NCBI GenBank assembly: GCA_949752735.1
Contig: OX457044.1
Span: 10,905,729 to 10,969,728 of the forward strand
DNA from: Lumbricus terrestris
Taxonomy: Eukaryota > Annelida > Clitellata > Crassiclitellata > Lumbricidae
Direction: 5' to 3'
Length of the DNA: 64,000 nt
Shown: piece after piece, positions 44,400 through 55,256 of the stretch
Layout of the letters: each line of letters starts with the position of its first letter
How positions within the stretch are numbered: the stretch's first letter is position 1
The notes under the pieces: generated by a model
The model's input: the letters and a program-made list of their open reading frames with translations, nothing else
What the model was told of the DNA's origin: nothing
The model's database searches: none
Translations under genes and position numbers: made by a program

Positions 44400-46080
44400 T
44401 TTATTGTATTGCAATGTATTGCATTGTATTGTATTGTATTCCATTATATTATATTGTATTGTATTGGATTATATTGTATTACATTGTATTGTATTGTATT
44501 GTAAATGACCATTTAAAAAGCTTCTCTCAGCAAAATCCTGTCAGAAGCGAAATCCCAGTGCGGCAGACTCTGAGAGAAACGGCAGTATTGTATTTGACGC
44601 GAGATACCGATCGTTTTGTTGCAAACTGAATATGGTCGATGCAGGACAATCAAAATATACTATAAGGTCTTTGTTGCAGTCATGATGTAAGAAATATGTT
44701 ACATCACGGTTGCAGTCGATATATAGGTCTTACATTTGCAAAGATCAGTACTGTTGTCATAGGCCACGTTATGTCTCACCTAGCGATTGGAGCATAAACT
44801 AATTGATACCTTTTTTATAGAATACGCTGAATCTATTTAAATAGGTCTATGACTCACATCAGTGGTTCACCACCAAAAGTCGAATAAGATTTTTGGCGCG
44901 AATATTCGTTGATATTCGCAAAAATAAATTCAAATCTAATGTAATCTAATCTAATCTAATCTAATCTAATCTAATTTATTCTAATCTAAAGCATTCTAGA
45001 GTAACATTGTCAAGAATAGCAAGACCGCACCTGCTGTCTTCCGAATTATAATGTATAGGCATGGCTTAAAGTGTGGCAGTACCGTTTATGGACGGTGTCC
45101 AGGTACTTATTTTCACATTTCTATGCCGTCCTGCCGCTTATTTGGACACAGCACGGATGCTGTATAAAACGTTTATTAGGCTTTATTCGCTGCTGCTTTG
45201 TGCTTGTTAACTGTCGCGTTATGTCGACCGGTTACTCTGTCATTTAAACGAATATATATACACATACCTATTTTGATAGCACGCAAATGCAATTATCGTA
45301 ACTTAGAAGTAGGAATAAATTCCCGCCTCAGTACCAAACGGATAATATCATGCCATTCGCTGTCATAGCAAATACTAAAACCATAAGACCATTAAGTATT
45401 AAGACCAAGACCGGAGTAATAAGACCAAGACCATGGGCGGAGACTTAGGAAGGGGGACAGTGGGGACGGTCCCCCTCAATAAATGTCGTGGGGGACGGCC
45501 ATGCATTTGTCCCCCCAATAATTTGCCATCGGTAAGACAGTGTCATGTCACCATGCATCTTCATGTACACACTTGACGAAGAAACACACAGTGAACAACG
45601 AACGACGTGACTCGTGAGGCGATGATTAAAAAAAGGTCGTCAACTTTTTGGGAAGCGAAAATTACGATTTTCCGTCGGCATTCCGGACGGATGACTAAAA
45701 AAGGTCGTCAGAAATTTTGGCAGGCAAAAAGGTGTGACAATTTTCGTCGGCGTCTAAGCCGTTCGTCCGCCCAAAATCTTCGACCGCGCCTTTTCGTCCC
45801 CCGCAAATTTCCGCCCAAGTCTCCGTCCATGTCCAAAACCGGAGTATTAAAACCAAGACCGGAGTATTACGACCAAGGCCGGAGTATTAAGACCAAGACC
45901 GGAGTATTAAGACCAAGACCGGAGTATTAAGACCAGGACCAGAGTATTCAGACCAAGACCGGAGTATTAAGATCAAGACAGGAGTATTAAGACCAAGACC
46001 GGAGTATTAAGACCAGGACCAGAGTATTCAGACCAAGACCAGAGTATTAAGAAAAAAGACCAAAGTATTAAGACAAGGGC
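44400..46080. repeat. Segmental duplication, copy A
   Basis: Order: TATTGTATTGC microsatellite (44402-44505), AATGACCATTT...AGCTTCTC, TTGCAAACTGAATATGGTCG (44620), GGCGCGAATATTCGTTGATA (44895), (CTAAT)n (44937-44990), CTGCTGTCTTCCGAATTATA (45034), MITE piece, GCACGCAAATGCAATTATCG (45280), then GACCAAGACCGGAGTATTAA units. The same order recurs in 48440-51175. Confidence 0.88.
45836..46075. repeat. 20-bp minisatellite GACCAAGACCGGAGTATTAA
   Basis: About eleven 20-bp units with minor variants, plus a few units from 45395. The homologous array at 50915-51160 is more degraded. Confidence 0.92.
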
Positions 46081-46330
46081 TGTAATCAAGGGTATACGGC
46101 GTATACTTAACTCCGGGAAAACGGCCTCATTCATTCATTCGGACATTTATATAGCGCTTCTTCAAAAAAAATATTCAGAGGCGCTCCCGACTCCAGGGCG
46201 CCCAAAAAGAATAGTTTTAAGTTTAGTAAGGAAGGATCCTGGTAGAGCCTCGTATACTCACCGCCGAAAACCACGGTACACGCGTGTACACAGCGTATAC
46301 TCACCTCACAAAGAGCGTGTGGGTAAGACT
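46078..46330 (+). repeat. Dispersed GGGTATACGGCGTATAC repeat with a nested LINE/SINE tail
   Basis: Related to 29650-30000. Interrupted at about 46127-46245 by CATTCATTCGGACATTTATATAGCGC...GGCGCTCCCGACTCCAGG, a reversed 3' tail. Confidence 0.65.
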
Positions 46331-46439
46331 TATACGCATGAAAGAGGCAAAGAGGATATTTAGGTGTATTTTTCATGAAATTCGGAGTGGATGGCTAAAA
46401 AAGTCATCAGATTTTTCGGACGGGACATAGGACTACTGA

Positions 46440-46930
46440 TATGGGGCATTTTAGAGCGAGCAATACTTGCCTTAAAGGGCAATGCTTAATTGTTAAACAT
46501 AGTTTGCATATTGTTTGCCCATTGTTTGCCCTAAAGGCAATTGTTCTATAGGGCAAAATTTAGCTTGCCCATTGTTTGCCCTAAAGGGTCCAAATTAGGC
46601 ACCATAGACGGGCCAAAATTACGCACCCAACAGGGGCCAGGGAGCATAACCAAGCCATCCCCTAATCGGGCTTGCCAAACGGGTTCCTGTAAGTCCCCTA
46701 AAATTAGGGCAAACATAGGGCATGTCCTAAAGGGCAAGTATTGCATTGCCCTTTAGGGCAACCTTAGGGAAAACACTGTTAGCCCTAAAGGGCCCCAAAT
46801 TAGGTGCCACAGAAGACCCCAAAATTTGGCACCCAACTGGGTCCATTGAGCATAACCAAGCTATATCCCATAATTGGGCTTGTCAAACTGGTCCCATAGA
46901 TTTCCAAAAATTTTGCTCTCTGGGTAGGGC
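46440..46930. repeat. Tandem duplication rich in GCCCTAAAGGGC palindromes
   Basis: Two ~190-bp diverged units (about 46555-46740 and 46745-46925) share CCAAATTAGG, GGCACCCAAC, GAGCATAACCAAGC and GGGCTTG. They are bordered by TTGCCCTAAAGGGCAA palindromes. No coding evidence. Confidence 0.75.
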
Positions 46931-46931
46931 C

Positions 46932-47585
46932 TTAGACCACATAATCATTAATCAAATGCATTGTTGTCATCGTAAGTATCAATTTGTATTTACTGTATTG
47001 TGTGACGCGCGGGGGCGCCGCCTGTCCTAACGTTTCCACCCCCAAATTAATGGGCTCTACTGTTACGCGCCCCCTTAAGCGCGGTTGAGGAAATCCGGGT
47101 CCTAGGTCAAGGGTTTTGGTGTCAATGGAAGCTGGTTCGAATCCTAACCTAGGGTGTGAGCTTCTCTGGTTACCTTCTTCCTCAGGATGAGCCGATATCG
47201 GACATATGTCAGCGGTGGCTGTTAAGTTCACGACAGCCCCACTAAATGGGTACTTATCTGGGTTCGAATCCTCAACATTTCCCCAAGCTCCACCACCCAC
47301 TTTACCATCAGCTACCGTCCTCACCATTATTTCACATTCTTTCTGGCGGGAATTTAATTGGGCTTGCTGCATGGAAACTAGATTTAGCTCTTCGGCTAGA
47401 CTGGTTAAAATGCTACTCTGGCGCTCCATAAACTGCTCTATTGTTGTCATTTGCTTCTGTAATACGGCCGGGTCAAAGTCATCAGTATTGTCTGTAGTCC
47501 CTAACTCAAGTGTTCCTCCCGGACACATCTCATCTTCCTCTTGTCCTGTTCCTAAGACACTGTCTGTATCCCCGTCGGAGTCCAT
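46932..47585 (-). CDS. Unrecognised 217-aa ORF, possibly a retrotransposon gag-like start
   Basis: An intact - strand ORF. Residues 1-45 are acidic (MDSDGDTDSVLGTGQEEDEM). Residues about 42-90 are heptad-like and probably coiled coil (QKQMTTIEQFMERQSSILTS). After about residue 112 the frame runs into SINE-like sequence containing two tRNA B boxes (GGTTCGAATCC at 47132 and 47263), so the C-terminal half is probably not genuine protein. On the - strand the leader reads TTTTGCTATCAAATTATA-ATG, reminiscent of the short spacer between LTR and gag in Ty3/gypsy elements. I see no pol, no protease and no proven LTR. Call: probable retroelement relic; host gene possible. Confidence 0.35.
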   Translation of the reverse strand: MDSDGDTDSVLGTGQEEDEMCPGGTLELGTTDNTDDFDPAVLQKQMTTIEQFMERQSSILTSLAEELNLVSMQQAQLNSRQKECEIMVRTVADGKVGGGAWGNVEDSNPDKYPFSGAVVNLTATADICPISAHPEEEGNQRSSHPRLGFEPASIDTKTLDLGPGFPQPRLRGRVTVEPINLGVETLGQAAPPRVTQYSKYKLILTMTTMHLINDYVV

Positions 47586-47589
47586 TATA

Positions 47590-48439
47590 ATTTGATAGCA
47601 AAAATCACTTCACAGTTCTCTATGTAAGTTTCATTTATTGTAGAATTAATCAAGCGACTGTCTGTCGTTCATTAGAAATTATTTACACAGCCGATGAAAT
47701 AGAATCAATATTAAAGGTTCACTAATAAGGCCCTCCTAAAACGCCTATGTCCCTTGACTAGCTTAAGTTTTATCAGATCAGTTCACAGACTGACTATTTC
47801 ACACCTATCCGATCAGTTCACAGACTGAATATACCACAACTAATATTTGCACCAAAATAGCGATACAAGTTTTATCTAATTACACTTAGTTCAGGTTCGA
47901 GCTCTATAGATTAGGTTGCCTATACTTCCCTGTTCCCATTGATATTTTAGGACAGCCGATCCACCGTTTTCCGTCCTGTAGAAAGTTATTGAGTCGTCGG
48001 CCGATGCCAGAATTTCTCCGTAGGAAGCGTATTATTAATTTAATTGTTGCCGGAAATCTTCGTAATTACACATCGATTCACAAGACATCGGAAGAACCTC
48101 GTCTTCTACCTGAGAAACTTGCCAGAATCGAAAATACCATCAATTTTACCACGATTCACGATTTCCACCAGCATAGGTCTTACTCGATTCAATTCTGCAG
48201 CCTGACTGAAGGTTTGCGCGTTAATTTGCCGCAAGAGAGCGCTTTTTGGCGCCTAAAACATCGCGTGATGTCTAACCAATCAAAAATCGCCGGTGGTGGA
48301 AAGTTCCATTGAAAAATGCATGGGAAGCTAAATATAGCGATGACCGCATCGATCAGTGCTAAGCATAGCACCCATGAATTCGTAATAGAAATAGCGGCCT
48401 TACTTAAGTAAATAAGTAAGGTAGCTTGTAGCAACCTGG
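47590..48439. other. No gene recognised; possible LTR or promoter of the gag-like ORF
   Basis: GATCAGTTCACAGACTGA occurs twice 51 bp apart (47775-47830). TTTATTGTAGAATTAATC, whose reverse holds AATAAA, lies at about 47635. Ends of an LTR cannot be fixed. The short + strand ORF at 47989-48312 matches nothing I know. Confidence 0.35.
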
Positions 48440-48939
48440 TTCGCTACAATTGTATTGCAGTGTATTGCATTGCATCGCATTGTATTGTATTGCAGTGTAT
48501 TGTATTGCATTGCATTCTATTGTATTGTATTGCAATGAATTGAATTGCATCGCATTGTATTGTATTGCATTGAATTGAATTGCATTGCATTGCATCGCAT
48601 TGTATTGTATTGCATTGTATTGTATTGCAGTGTATTGAATTGCATTGCATTGCATCGTATTGTATTGCGTTGGATTGTATTGCATTGTATTGTATTGCAG
48701 TGTATTGAATTGTATTGCATTGCATCGTATTGTATTGCGTTGGATTGTATTGCATTGTATTGTATTGCAGTGCATTGAATTGTATTGCATTGCATTGTAT
48801 TGTATTGTAAATGACCATTTCAAAAGCTTCTCCCAGCAAAATCCTTTCAGAAATGAATTCCCAGTGCGACAGACAGTCACAGACTCCGAGAGAAAAGGTA
48901 GTATTGTATTTGACACAAGATAAATATATGAGGACCATA

Positions 48940-49570
48940 CATACGTGGCTTAAAGCGTGTCTGGATGGTCATGGACGGCGTCCAGGCACTTATTTTTAAA
49001 TCTCGACGCCGTCCTGTCACTTATTTGGACAGTAGATCATGCAGAAGTGATGATCAGCGTCCATGCAGGCAATAATTATTTTCCTACACTTTATAAGCAC
49101 GTGCTGACCAGCAGAGAGAAAGGCGGACGAACAGATGATGCAAGTCTATTTCACATAGAGGAGTGACCTATGCAGGCAAAGCATTTGAGTTATGGCTGTC
49201 ATCAGAGCTTAAAGTGTGCCTGGACGGTCATGGACGGCGTCCATGCACTTGTTTTAAAATCTGAACGCCGTCCAGCCACTTATTGGCGAGCAGAGACTAG
49301 AAAGGTAATGGGCGTCCAGGCACTACTTTTGGAGAGGTAAGGGGCGTCCAGGCACATATTTTTCCACACTTTAGGCACTGGCTGTCATGACCCGGGAAAC
49401 AAAGGAGTCAAGCCGATCAAAGGACAGAGGCCTAATTAAGAGTGTGCAGCGAACTATCGGAGTCTCGGAGAGAGGACGAAGACTAAGATAACAAAGATCG
49501 ATGCCTAGGCCTACTTCGGAGCAAGACTCAATTGAGAATTAAGAAACAAAACAAGAACTTTAGGGATCGA
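48940..49570 (-). mobile_element. Inverted paralog of 1200-1640 inside duplication B
   Basis: Reverse complement of the left-edge LINE fragment: AAACAAAGGAGTCAAGCCGA, CGGAGCAAGACTCAATTGAG and GAAACAAAACAAGAACTT match 1200-1360. It carries the MITE at 49203-49380, which the 1200-1640 copy lacks. Confidence 0.85.
49203..49380. mobile_element. 178-bp hAT-like MITE, perfect 8-bp TSD and a paralogous empty site
   Basis: CAGAGCTTAAAGTGTGCCTG...CACACTTTAGGCACTG is flanked by GCTGTCAT (49195-49202, 49381-49388). The paralog at 1367-1374 has a single ATGACAGC (the reverse of GCTGTCAT) and no element. Confidence 0.96.
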
Positions 49571-49694
49571 TAGAGGGAGCTGAAGTCAGTCTTGAAATGC
49601 AGAGATGTGGGAGGAACGAGGACGATGGGTTAAGTCCTGTCAGCAGGGACGTTAACTAGCGTTGGGATTAGGGGGCCTAAGCCCCTCAAACGAA

Positions 49695-49916
49695 GCTGAC
49701 GCCCCTTACATTTCCAAAAGAAGTGCCTGGACGCCCCTTACATTTCCAAAAGAAGTGCCTGGACGCCCCTTACATTTCCAAAAGAAGTGCCTGGACGCCC
49801 GTATACCTTAATTTCCAGTCAGTGCTGGCCAATAAGTGGCAGGACGGCGTTCAGATTTTAAAAGAAGTGAATGGACGCCGTCCATGACCGTCCAGCCACA
49901 CTTTAAGCCCTACGTT
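49695..49916 (-). mobile_element. MITE copy with a 32-bp triplication
   Basis: GACGCCCCTTACATTTCCAA with AAGAAGTGCCTG is repeated three times (49701-49797). Then come GGACGCCGTCCATGACCGTC and CACACTTTAAGCCCT, the CAGGGCTTAAAGTGTG family in reverse. Confidence 0.85.
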
Positions 49917-50485
49917 TAATATGCTCCCGCATTCGTCATGTTCAAGGCTCAAGCCCCCCCAAACGAAAAATCCTAGCTACGTCCCTGCCTATCAGTCTAG
50001 CAGAATAATTGCACACAGACTGTACGTTGTATGGAGTATTATAGGAGATAGCACTCTCTCATGTCTGCAAGATTTCACCCGATCGCTTCGTTGCAAACTG
50101 AATATGGTCGATGCAATACAATCAAATACATAAGTGTATAAGGTCTTTGTTGAAGTCGATATAGAAGAGAATAGGTCATACATTTGCGAAGTTGTCATAT
50201 ACCACATAATTATGTCTCACCTAGCGATTGGAGCATAAACTACAAAATACCTTTTTTAATAATACACTGAAGCTATTTAAATGGGATGATTCACATCAGT
50301 GGTTCTCCACCAATTTGTAGACAAAGATTTTTGGCGCGAATATTCGTTGATATTCGCAAAAATAAATTCAAATCTAATCTAATCTAATCTAATCTAATCT
50401 AATCTAATCTAATCTAGAGGCTTCTAGAGTAAGATTGGCAGGAATAGCAAGACTGCACCTGCTGTCTTCCGAATTATAATGTATA

Positions 50486-50651
50486 GGCATGGCTTAAAGT
50501 GTGGCAGTACGGTCATGGACGGCGTCCAGGTGACCTACTTATTTTCAAATTTCTATGCCGTCCTGGCACTTATTATTATTATTAATTTTGGACAGCTAAC
50601 CTGAAAAGGTGAGGGGCGTACAGACACTTCTTTTTCCACACTAAGCACTGA
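50486..50651 (+). mobile_element. MITE copy (CAGGGCTTAAAGTGTG family) in duplication B
   Basis: GGCTTAAAGTGTGGCAGTAC...TCCACACTAAGCACTG. The counterpart in copy A begins at 45065 and lost its right end. Confidence 0.75.
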
Positions 50652-51175
50652 ATGTAGGCCTATTAGCTTGCATTCACTGGTGAGTCATCGTATCCTAACA
50701 CAAATCTACGAGTTCAGTTTTTATCATTGGTACCGAACCCGAACATTGGAACAAGAGGGGCACTTGCGCAAACCGTCCCCCGGGAAATTTACTCCTATTT
50801 TGATCGCACGCAAATGCAATTATCGTAAATTACCAAACGAATAATATCATAGGCCTATGCCATTCATAGGCGTAATAAATACCAAAAGCATAAGATAATT
50901 GTTTTAAGTGTCAAGACCAAGACCGAAGTATTAGGACCAAAACCAGAGTACTGACCAGAGTATTAAGACCAAGACCAGAATATTAAGACTAAGACCGGAG
51001 TATTAAGACCAAGACCAGAGTGTTGAAACCATAGATAGGCTATAATAAACTATGGTTGAAAGTTTTGAAACCAAGACCAGAGTATTAAAACCAAGACCGG
51101 GGTATTAAGACCAAGACCAGAGTGCCAAGACCGGAGACTAATACCGGATTATTAAGACCAGGACTGGTATGCACA

Positions 51176-52203
51176 GGACAAGGCATAAGGTAATCAATGT
51201 ATAGTGCCTAAACGCGATTTAGTAATTCCCGATATAGCCATTGGAATGTATCCGTATGCACGAGATAAAATAGCACAGAGCATAACTAATCTACACATTC
51301 CTTGCACCCGACGATGCATGACGCTTGCTCTTCCCCCAATTCAATAGGTTATAGCTGAGCGCGCATGCGTGAAAGATATTTATATGCCGTCGTTGCCAGC
51401 GTGGGGTAAACAGATTCAGACCTAAAGACGGGCCGTAGGGAAATATCGGACGGCTGCCTATTGTTCACGCTGTCCAGCTAAAGTCGGCCGTCTATTGTTC
51501 ACAATGGGAGTAGCCGGCCAACTCCTACCTCAGATTTGGAATAACGTCATACCTAGCACAGCTCGCTAAGCTCGAGCCATGCATACCGAATTAACACACT
51601 TCTCCCGCATAGACGATATTTAAGCCATCTATAAGAGTTAAGCCCTTATGTGCATACGGCCCCAGGTGAAATTCATTATGTGAATATTGTCGAATATTCA
51701 CTCCAAAATTTACTTTGTCATAATTGGTGGACAAACCGGGGTATCAAGGGCGTACGTGTGACTTAAACTTATTAACTAAAATAATTCAACTTTAAAATGG
51801 TGTCTGAAAGTAATAACTCATAATACTTATAATTATATTGTTTCTACTTTCTCTTAAGTAATACGAAATGAAATCAACACTGATATTTATTAAAGCTTAA
51901 ACCGTAGTTTTGGCTAATCCATAGCCTACAAGCGGTGACGAATACTTATTGAAAACCTATAATTTAGCACTGAATCTTTCAGCAACAGCTCAACAACAGC
52001 CTCTAGCGAAAAGAAATCATGTCATTGTTAAGCTTATGACATCGACCAGTTTTCAGAGGCGTTTTTGGACGGTTTTGGTGGATCGTTTTCAGCAATTATT
52101 TTAAAATACACAGTACCGTACTGATAAATTAGCCGACAGCAATACGTGCTTTTATCATTTCCCGAGTATTGCAAGGGTTATAAGCCATTATCCCGACTTT
52201 GTA

Positions 52204-52246
<43 letters not shown>

Positions 52247-52390
52247 AATATTCTTTAATAGGGCCTATACCAAAGATATTAGAATTTTAAAACTCTAATA
52301 TCTTTGAAATATACTACCAGCAAACGCACAGTAGCCTAGTTTACAGTGGAGTAAATATTGGAAACATTTTTAGATCCTGCTACGGGTACA
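51176..52390. other. No gene recognised
   Basis: Contains GAGCGCGCATGCGTG (an NRF1-like site, 51357-51371), TTTCAGAGGCGTTTTTGGACG and a (GTAA)n tract (52203-52245) followed by GAATATTCTTTAATA, a LINE 3' tail in reverse. No supportable ORF. Confidence 0.45.
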
Positions 52391-52778
52391 GCGTCTTCAC
52401 CTTTCTCGTGGCTTCAGGAATCAGGACCCCCATCTTAACTGGATATCAAATCTTACCTTTCAGATCGTTCTCAGATGGTCGTCCTTGGTGATTCCAGAAT
52501 GACCTGGGCTAAAGTTAACTTTGGAGTCCCACAGGGCTCAGTCCTTGGCCCAATCTTGTATCTACTTTATACTGCTGTCAGTCTGCAGACATTCCTTCTT
52601 TATACACTTGGCCATGCACTGGCCACCTGTATGCTGACGATGTCCAGACCGTTGTACATGGTCCTCCTGCTGATCAGGTTGCTCACTCCTTATCACATGA
52701 TCTTCACTCTTGGATGTCGGTCAATCGACTCTGCCTTAATCCCACTAAGATGCAACTGATCTGGTTTGGTACTAAACA

Positions 52779-53873
52779 TAGGGCTGCCAACCGTCCCGGA
52801 TTCGCCGGGACAGTCCAGGAATCGGCCATGTGCGTCCCGTGTCCCGGATTGATTCCAAATTGTCCCGGAATTGCTGTGAAGTTCGGATAATCGCACTCTC
52901 CAGAAAAATTTCGTATTTTGCACACTGAACTCAATAAGCTATTCGATGAATTTGACGTTGATGGCCGAACATCGAATGTTGGATAGCGCTGTGTTGAAGT
53001 CAGGGTGAGAATTGCCGGGGGGGTTGGGGGGTTTCGACCCCCCCAGTCTTTCTTAGAGCCCCATGTTAAAGTATGCTTTTTACACCCCAATTCCATGTGG
53101 ATAATGGTCCAACCCCCCAGTTATTTTTCCACAATTCTCACACTGGTTGAAGTCGTAAAAACTTTTCAAACCACTAACACTCAGTTTAGAATAGGCTCAC
53201 TGTGCCCTATAGCCTTAGTATACACGTAAGACTACACTCAGTCCGTTTTAATGCGAGAGCGTTCAGGATCATGGATGTTCTGTAATCGCAATTAAACCTA
53301 GCTGACTTTGTTGAAGCGGAGCTGTTCCTGTAAAAAAATGATAAATATAAATGTTGACATGAGATAGCCTACGTGTGCTCATTTCTACAACTCAGTGTCC
53401 ATGCAGTGTTTCGGAGCTGCTCAGCAGAAGTAGGCCTATAGGCTTGAAATGTGTCCTGATCGTCGACCTTATAATTTCATAAAATTTAATGACATCAACA
53501 TTTGTAATCTGAATGCACGACGTCGCCTTTAATAGTTATTGTGTAAGCTTAGGCTACTTAATGACATCGCTCGTGCTGGGCTCATACGTCTGGTCATAGC
53601 CTACCCTGGTAGGCCTACATGACATTTACGCTAGGCCTACTGGAACTAAAAACTCCCTTACTGGAGTCGAATCTAATCTTAAATTTAGTCTTCTTGTCTT
53701 TTGACGATTTATCTACAAAATTATTAACGAATACTTTTAGTAGATTGTAGGTTCTACATAGGAGTGAAACAACATTTTTTATATCAGGCCTATGTGGACA
53801 GTATAAATTGGCAATCTCATATCGAGTGACAGCGAGCGTCCCGGAATGGCAAAATAAAAAGTTGGCAGCCCTA
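52779..53873. mobile_element. 1095-bp hAT-like element inserted in the RT gene
   Basis: TAGGGCTGCCAACCGTCCCG...GTTGGCAGCCCTA is flanked by ACTAAACA at 52771-52778 and 53874-53881. Non-coding. It is related to 12480-13333 and 40994-41442 and contains the third-level insertion at 53001-53145. Confidence 0.95.
53001..53145. mobile_element. 145-bp hAT-like MITE nested inside the hAT
   Basis: CAGGGTGAGAATTGCCGGGG...CCACAATTCTCACACTG is flanked by GTTGAAGT at 52993-53000 and 53146-53153. The family end also occurs at 1189-1204. Confidence 0.94.
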
Positions 53874-54673
53874 ACTAAACAACAGCTCCTTAAACTTAAC
53901 TTCCCACTCTTGTCCTCAATGTACCCAGACTTTACATTTTCATCTAGTGTCCGTGATTTGGGCGTCACTCTTGATAGCACCCTTTCGTTCTCTGATCACT
54001 TCTCTCACAATTGACACGCTCGTATTATTATCGCTTGAGGTGTCTAAGAGCCATAAGAAGATCTGTTTCCTCTTCTGTATTTAAAACCATTGTTCATGCT
54101 TTTATTTGTTGTCGAATTGACTACTGCAACTCACTGTTTGCCGGGTTTCCGAAAGTTCGCTTATCCTCCCTTCAGTCAGTTATGAACTCGGCAGCCAGAC
54201 TTATTGCTCGTCTACATCGCTGCTACCACATTTCTAAATACATGACTTGTATTTACCAATTGTGAAGATTTTCCCAAAGTTTTATTAAAAAGAACAATTT
54301 AATTTCGAACATTCACGAAGCCTACAACTATTCAAACAATCGATACTATTTATACGCTTTAGTCTCTCTCAGTCCGTTGAGAAATCGAACAACTGTGCTC
54401 TGTCCGTCGAGCCTCGAACATACTAACAAGTGCACATACAAACAAACAAACAAACAAACAAACATAGCATTATACAAGAAACCAACCTTGGACAATTTCA
54501 GAGTGTTTCGTAAAATATTGTGTGAACAGTGGACTGTGGACAATCGTGTGCCTGCCTCCGTACTTGCGTGTGTACTTGTTTGCGTGTGCTTGTGCATGCG
54601 TATCAGTGTACACGTTTGTTTTCTTTGCATATTTCTAAAGAGCCGCAATAGAAGTAACAGAACTGTAAGCTTA

Positions 54674-55107
54674 GGGGCCGTCCATAAAGTACGTCACGCT
54701 ATTTTTGACCATTTTTGACCCCCCCTCCCCCTGTCACAAACTGTCACAAATCTCGGACCCCCTCCCCCTAAAGTACGTCACACTTTCGAGCAAAAAATTT
54801 AAAAACATAACCATTTACCTAACCCTCTAAACCCTAGGATACTATCCCTAATCCCTCTGATAGTGACGTGTGTCCCTAAACGCTTTTATAGTGACGGAAA
54901 ATCAACTTTTATCCCGCCAGGCCGGGTTTTAGACACGCCTGGCCGGGCCGGGTCGGATTTTAGGTACTAAGAACAAAAAATATATAAGAATTTTAAAAAT
55001 AAATGTATGACGTCACACATGGCCTGACCCCCTCCCCCCTGTCACAAACTGTCACACTTTCCTACACCTCCTCCCCCCGGAGCGTGACGTACTTTATGGA
55101 CGGCCCC
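54674..55107. mobile_element. 434-bp MITE, GGGGCCGTCCATAAAGTACG termini, copy 2
   Basis: Same termini and internal blocks as 43168-43604, flanked by TTA on both sides. Strong sequence identity by eye suggests recent activity. Confidence 0.92.
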
Positions 55108-55189
55108 TTATAAAAATTATATTCAATTAATTATTAAGTGATCACGCAGATCAAGGAGAAGGCTAAAGTTCAATGAGACGGACCAGTAT

Positions 55190-55256
55190 AGCATGCATTG
55201 ATAAAAATGCATTGATAAAAATGCATTGATAAAAATGCATTGATAAAATGCATTGT
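55190..55256. repeat. 14-bp tandem repeat (GCATTGATAAAAAT)
   Basis: Four to five units, the last two shortened. Confidence 0.9.

Larger units (their letters stand above)
48440..51175. repeat. Segmental duplication, copy B (with a 1.15-kb insertion)
   Basis: Same landmark order as copy A: microsatellite 48447-48812, AATGACCATTTC (48807), TTGCAAACTGAATATGGTCG (50091), GGCGCGAATATTCGTTGATA (50334), (CTAAT)n (50371-50415), CTGCTGTCTTCCGAATTATA (50460), GCACGCAAATGCAATTATCG (50808), GACCAAGACC units. Bases 48922-50078 have no counterpart in copy A. Confidence 0.88.
52392..54265 (+). mobile_element. Non-LTR retrotransposon reverse transcriptase fragment, split by nested elements
   Basis: Left part 52392-52778 encodes GVPQGSVLGPILYLLYT and, one frameshift later, YADD (the RT catalytic motif), then PTKMQLIWFGTK. 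The right part from 53882 continues in the same frame with RDLGVTLDSTLSF and IDYCNSLFAGFPK, then frame changes. These are RT and C-terminal blocks of the Jockey/CR1/L2 group. The reading frame is continuous when 52779-53873 plus one TSD copy is ignored. It is truncated at both ends and carries stops, so it is inactive. Confidence 0.92.

Noticed and set aside
48404..48938. 164-170-aa Asn/Gln/Ile-rich proteins
   Set aside because: Artefact of the ATTGTATTGC microsatellite in duplication B.
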